Positions 62,961-64,000 of a stretch of 64,000 bases of DNA are shown here, piece by piece. This DNA comes from Kuschelorhynchus macadamiae (lineage: Eukaryota; Arthropoda; Insecta; Coleoptera; Curculionidae). Below the pieces are notes generated by a model. That model made no database searches. It saw nothing but the letters and a program-made list of their open reading frames with translations, and had not been told where the DNA came from. The translations under genes were made by a program, and so were the position numbers. Positions within the stretch are counted from its first letter, which is position 1, and each line of letters starts with the position of its first letter. Location: positions 77,001 through 141,000 of the forward strand of contig JAUTXW010002490.1 in NCBI GenBank assembly GCA_030620095.1. The letters are read 5' to 3'.

Positions 62961-64000
62961 TTAATTTTCGATTACTTTTCCTAGTATACTTTCCGATTTT
63001 GTATGTCTACTTGGATTCCAAAACAGAAATAAAAATCATTTTACTAAACAAGTGAACAAACATCTCAATGAATATTTAAATCTAAAGGAGTACATTTTCC
63101 GACAAAGAGTACGCATGTGAACTTTTTGACTGCATGCTATTTGCGGATCTATTGTAGATTTTTACAAATATTATTTAGCTAATAAACTACATTATTCTAA
63201 ATGTCGCGGATATAAGGAGAATCTCAACCAAATGTGCTATTTTGTGAATAAATAAGCCAAAAAAACAGTTATGGAATAATTCACAATGCTTAAAAATAAG
63301 ATCAGCAACAATGCTATATGGATTTCCTACCTTTTGTACAGAAGCGCACTACGAATGAGACGCTTGTCACTGACCCAAATAAATACATTTTCAGATTTAT
63401 AGATCAACATTAAGGAGACAAATAATCCAGATGCGTATTCTCGACCGATGCATATTCTTACATGCTTGTACTCTCTTAAATAATCATATTAATATACCTG
63501 GAAATATACTGGAAAGCCCCCTAAAGTAAGTTACGGGCATATGAAGGCCAAAATGTCCCTTATTTTAGTATCTCTGAACATATAGCTTATGAAGCTCAGT
63601 TTTTGTTCTTAAAAGACATTGTACGGCCAGTGGCGTACATAACTCGTTAGGGTATTTTATAAATGCCACAATTGTTTTCTCTATAAAATTTGGAATAATA
63701 TGGATAAGGAAAGGTATGCCGCGAGGAGATAGATCCATAAAGAGCTGGACCGACGAAAAACACGTTTTTTGATTTTTCTTATCTAAAGCTACTCAGCGAA
63801 CTATGATAAAAGCGTAATTTGTATGTGGTTTTTTAAGAAAACTTCTTTATAGTGAATATGTTGGAGAGCCTTTTTTAGTTTCTTGTATATTTTCAAAATT
63901 CAATATTGGATCGGCATTCTTATTGTCCCCACTTCAATGAAACATCACACTGAACACGTAGGTATTCATCGGTATACAAAATTGTAACTTACCAACTAAT
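62961..64000. other. Non-coding to window end
   Basis: No gene, transposon protein motif or clear repeat recognised. Confidence 0.4.

Overview
The window looks like nuclear DNA of an insect. It is strongly AT-rich and intron-rich, full of decayed mariner/Tc1, hAT, pogo, Penelope and LINE copies and long (TA)n tracts. It has a short CCTAA/TTAGG-type telomere-like block, and its only well-preserved protein-coding sequence is C2H2 zinc-finger exons of insect style. A beetle or a similar TE-rich insect is a guess; nothing here fixes the order. No rRNA, tRNA, CRISPR array or bacterial-type operon was seen.

Host genes. Three related C2H2 zinc-finger blocks lie on the + strand. Block A is split over three exons (24983-25669, 32585-32750, 41456-41752; about 382 residues, 9 fingers). 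Block B is one exon (44932-45913; 326 residues, 10 finger-like modules). Block C is one exon (52219-53524; 434 residues, 9 fingers). They share finger order, an unusual linker between two late fingers (NHKKEL[YF]G followed a few residues later by FQCE) and the same upstream splice phase: each opens with a 3' splice site that completes a codon by one base, and none has a convincing initiator Met. Each has its own stop and downstream AATAAA. This fits either three 3'-terminal cassettes spliced to a common upstream 5' exon (as in lola or mod(mdg4)) or a tandem gene family whose small first exons I could not find.

Layout. 1-18 kb: intergenic or intronic DNA with fossils (Tc1 N-terminus at 6.3-6.5 kb, a ~200-bp MITE at 9.3 kb, LINE 3' end at 12.0 kb, hAT C-terminus at 12.6-13.1 kb, a 'gccattttg' repeat array at 15.2-15.8 kb). 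18.3-24.5 kb: a mariner with long inverted repeats runs into a 4.1-kb, nearly perfect palindrome whose arms (1.9 kb each) carry a Tc1-like element and whose centre is a 306-bp (TA)n tract. 25-41.5 kb: block A with two large introns packed with LINE fragments, TA tracts, tandem duplications, a fold-back element, a nested mariner and a Penelope fossil. 42-52 kb: LINE, block B, nested mariner, SINE-like element. 52-54 kb: block C. 56-59 kb: two divergent Penelope copies flanked by inverted copies of a 166-bp repeat. 60-63 kb: telomere-like block, mariner C-terminus, pogo-like transposase fossil.

The transposon genes are all broken, so the only proteins likely to be made here are the zinc-finger proteins, presumably nuclear DNA-binding regulators.
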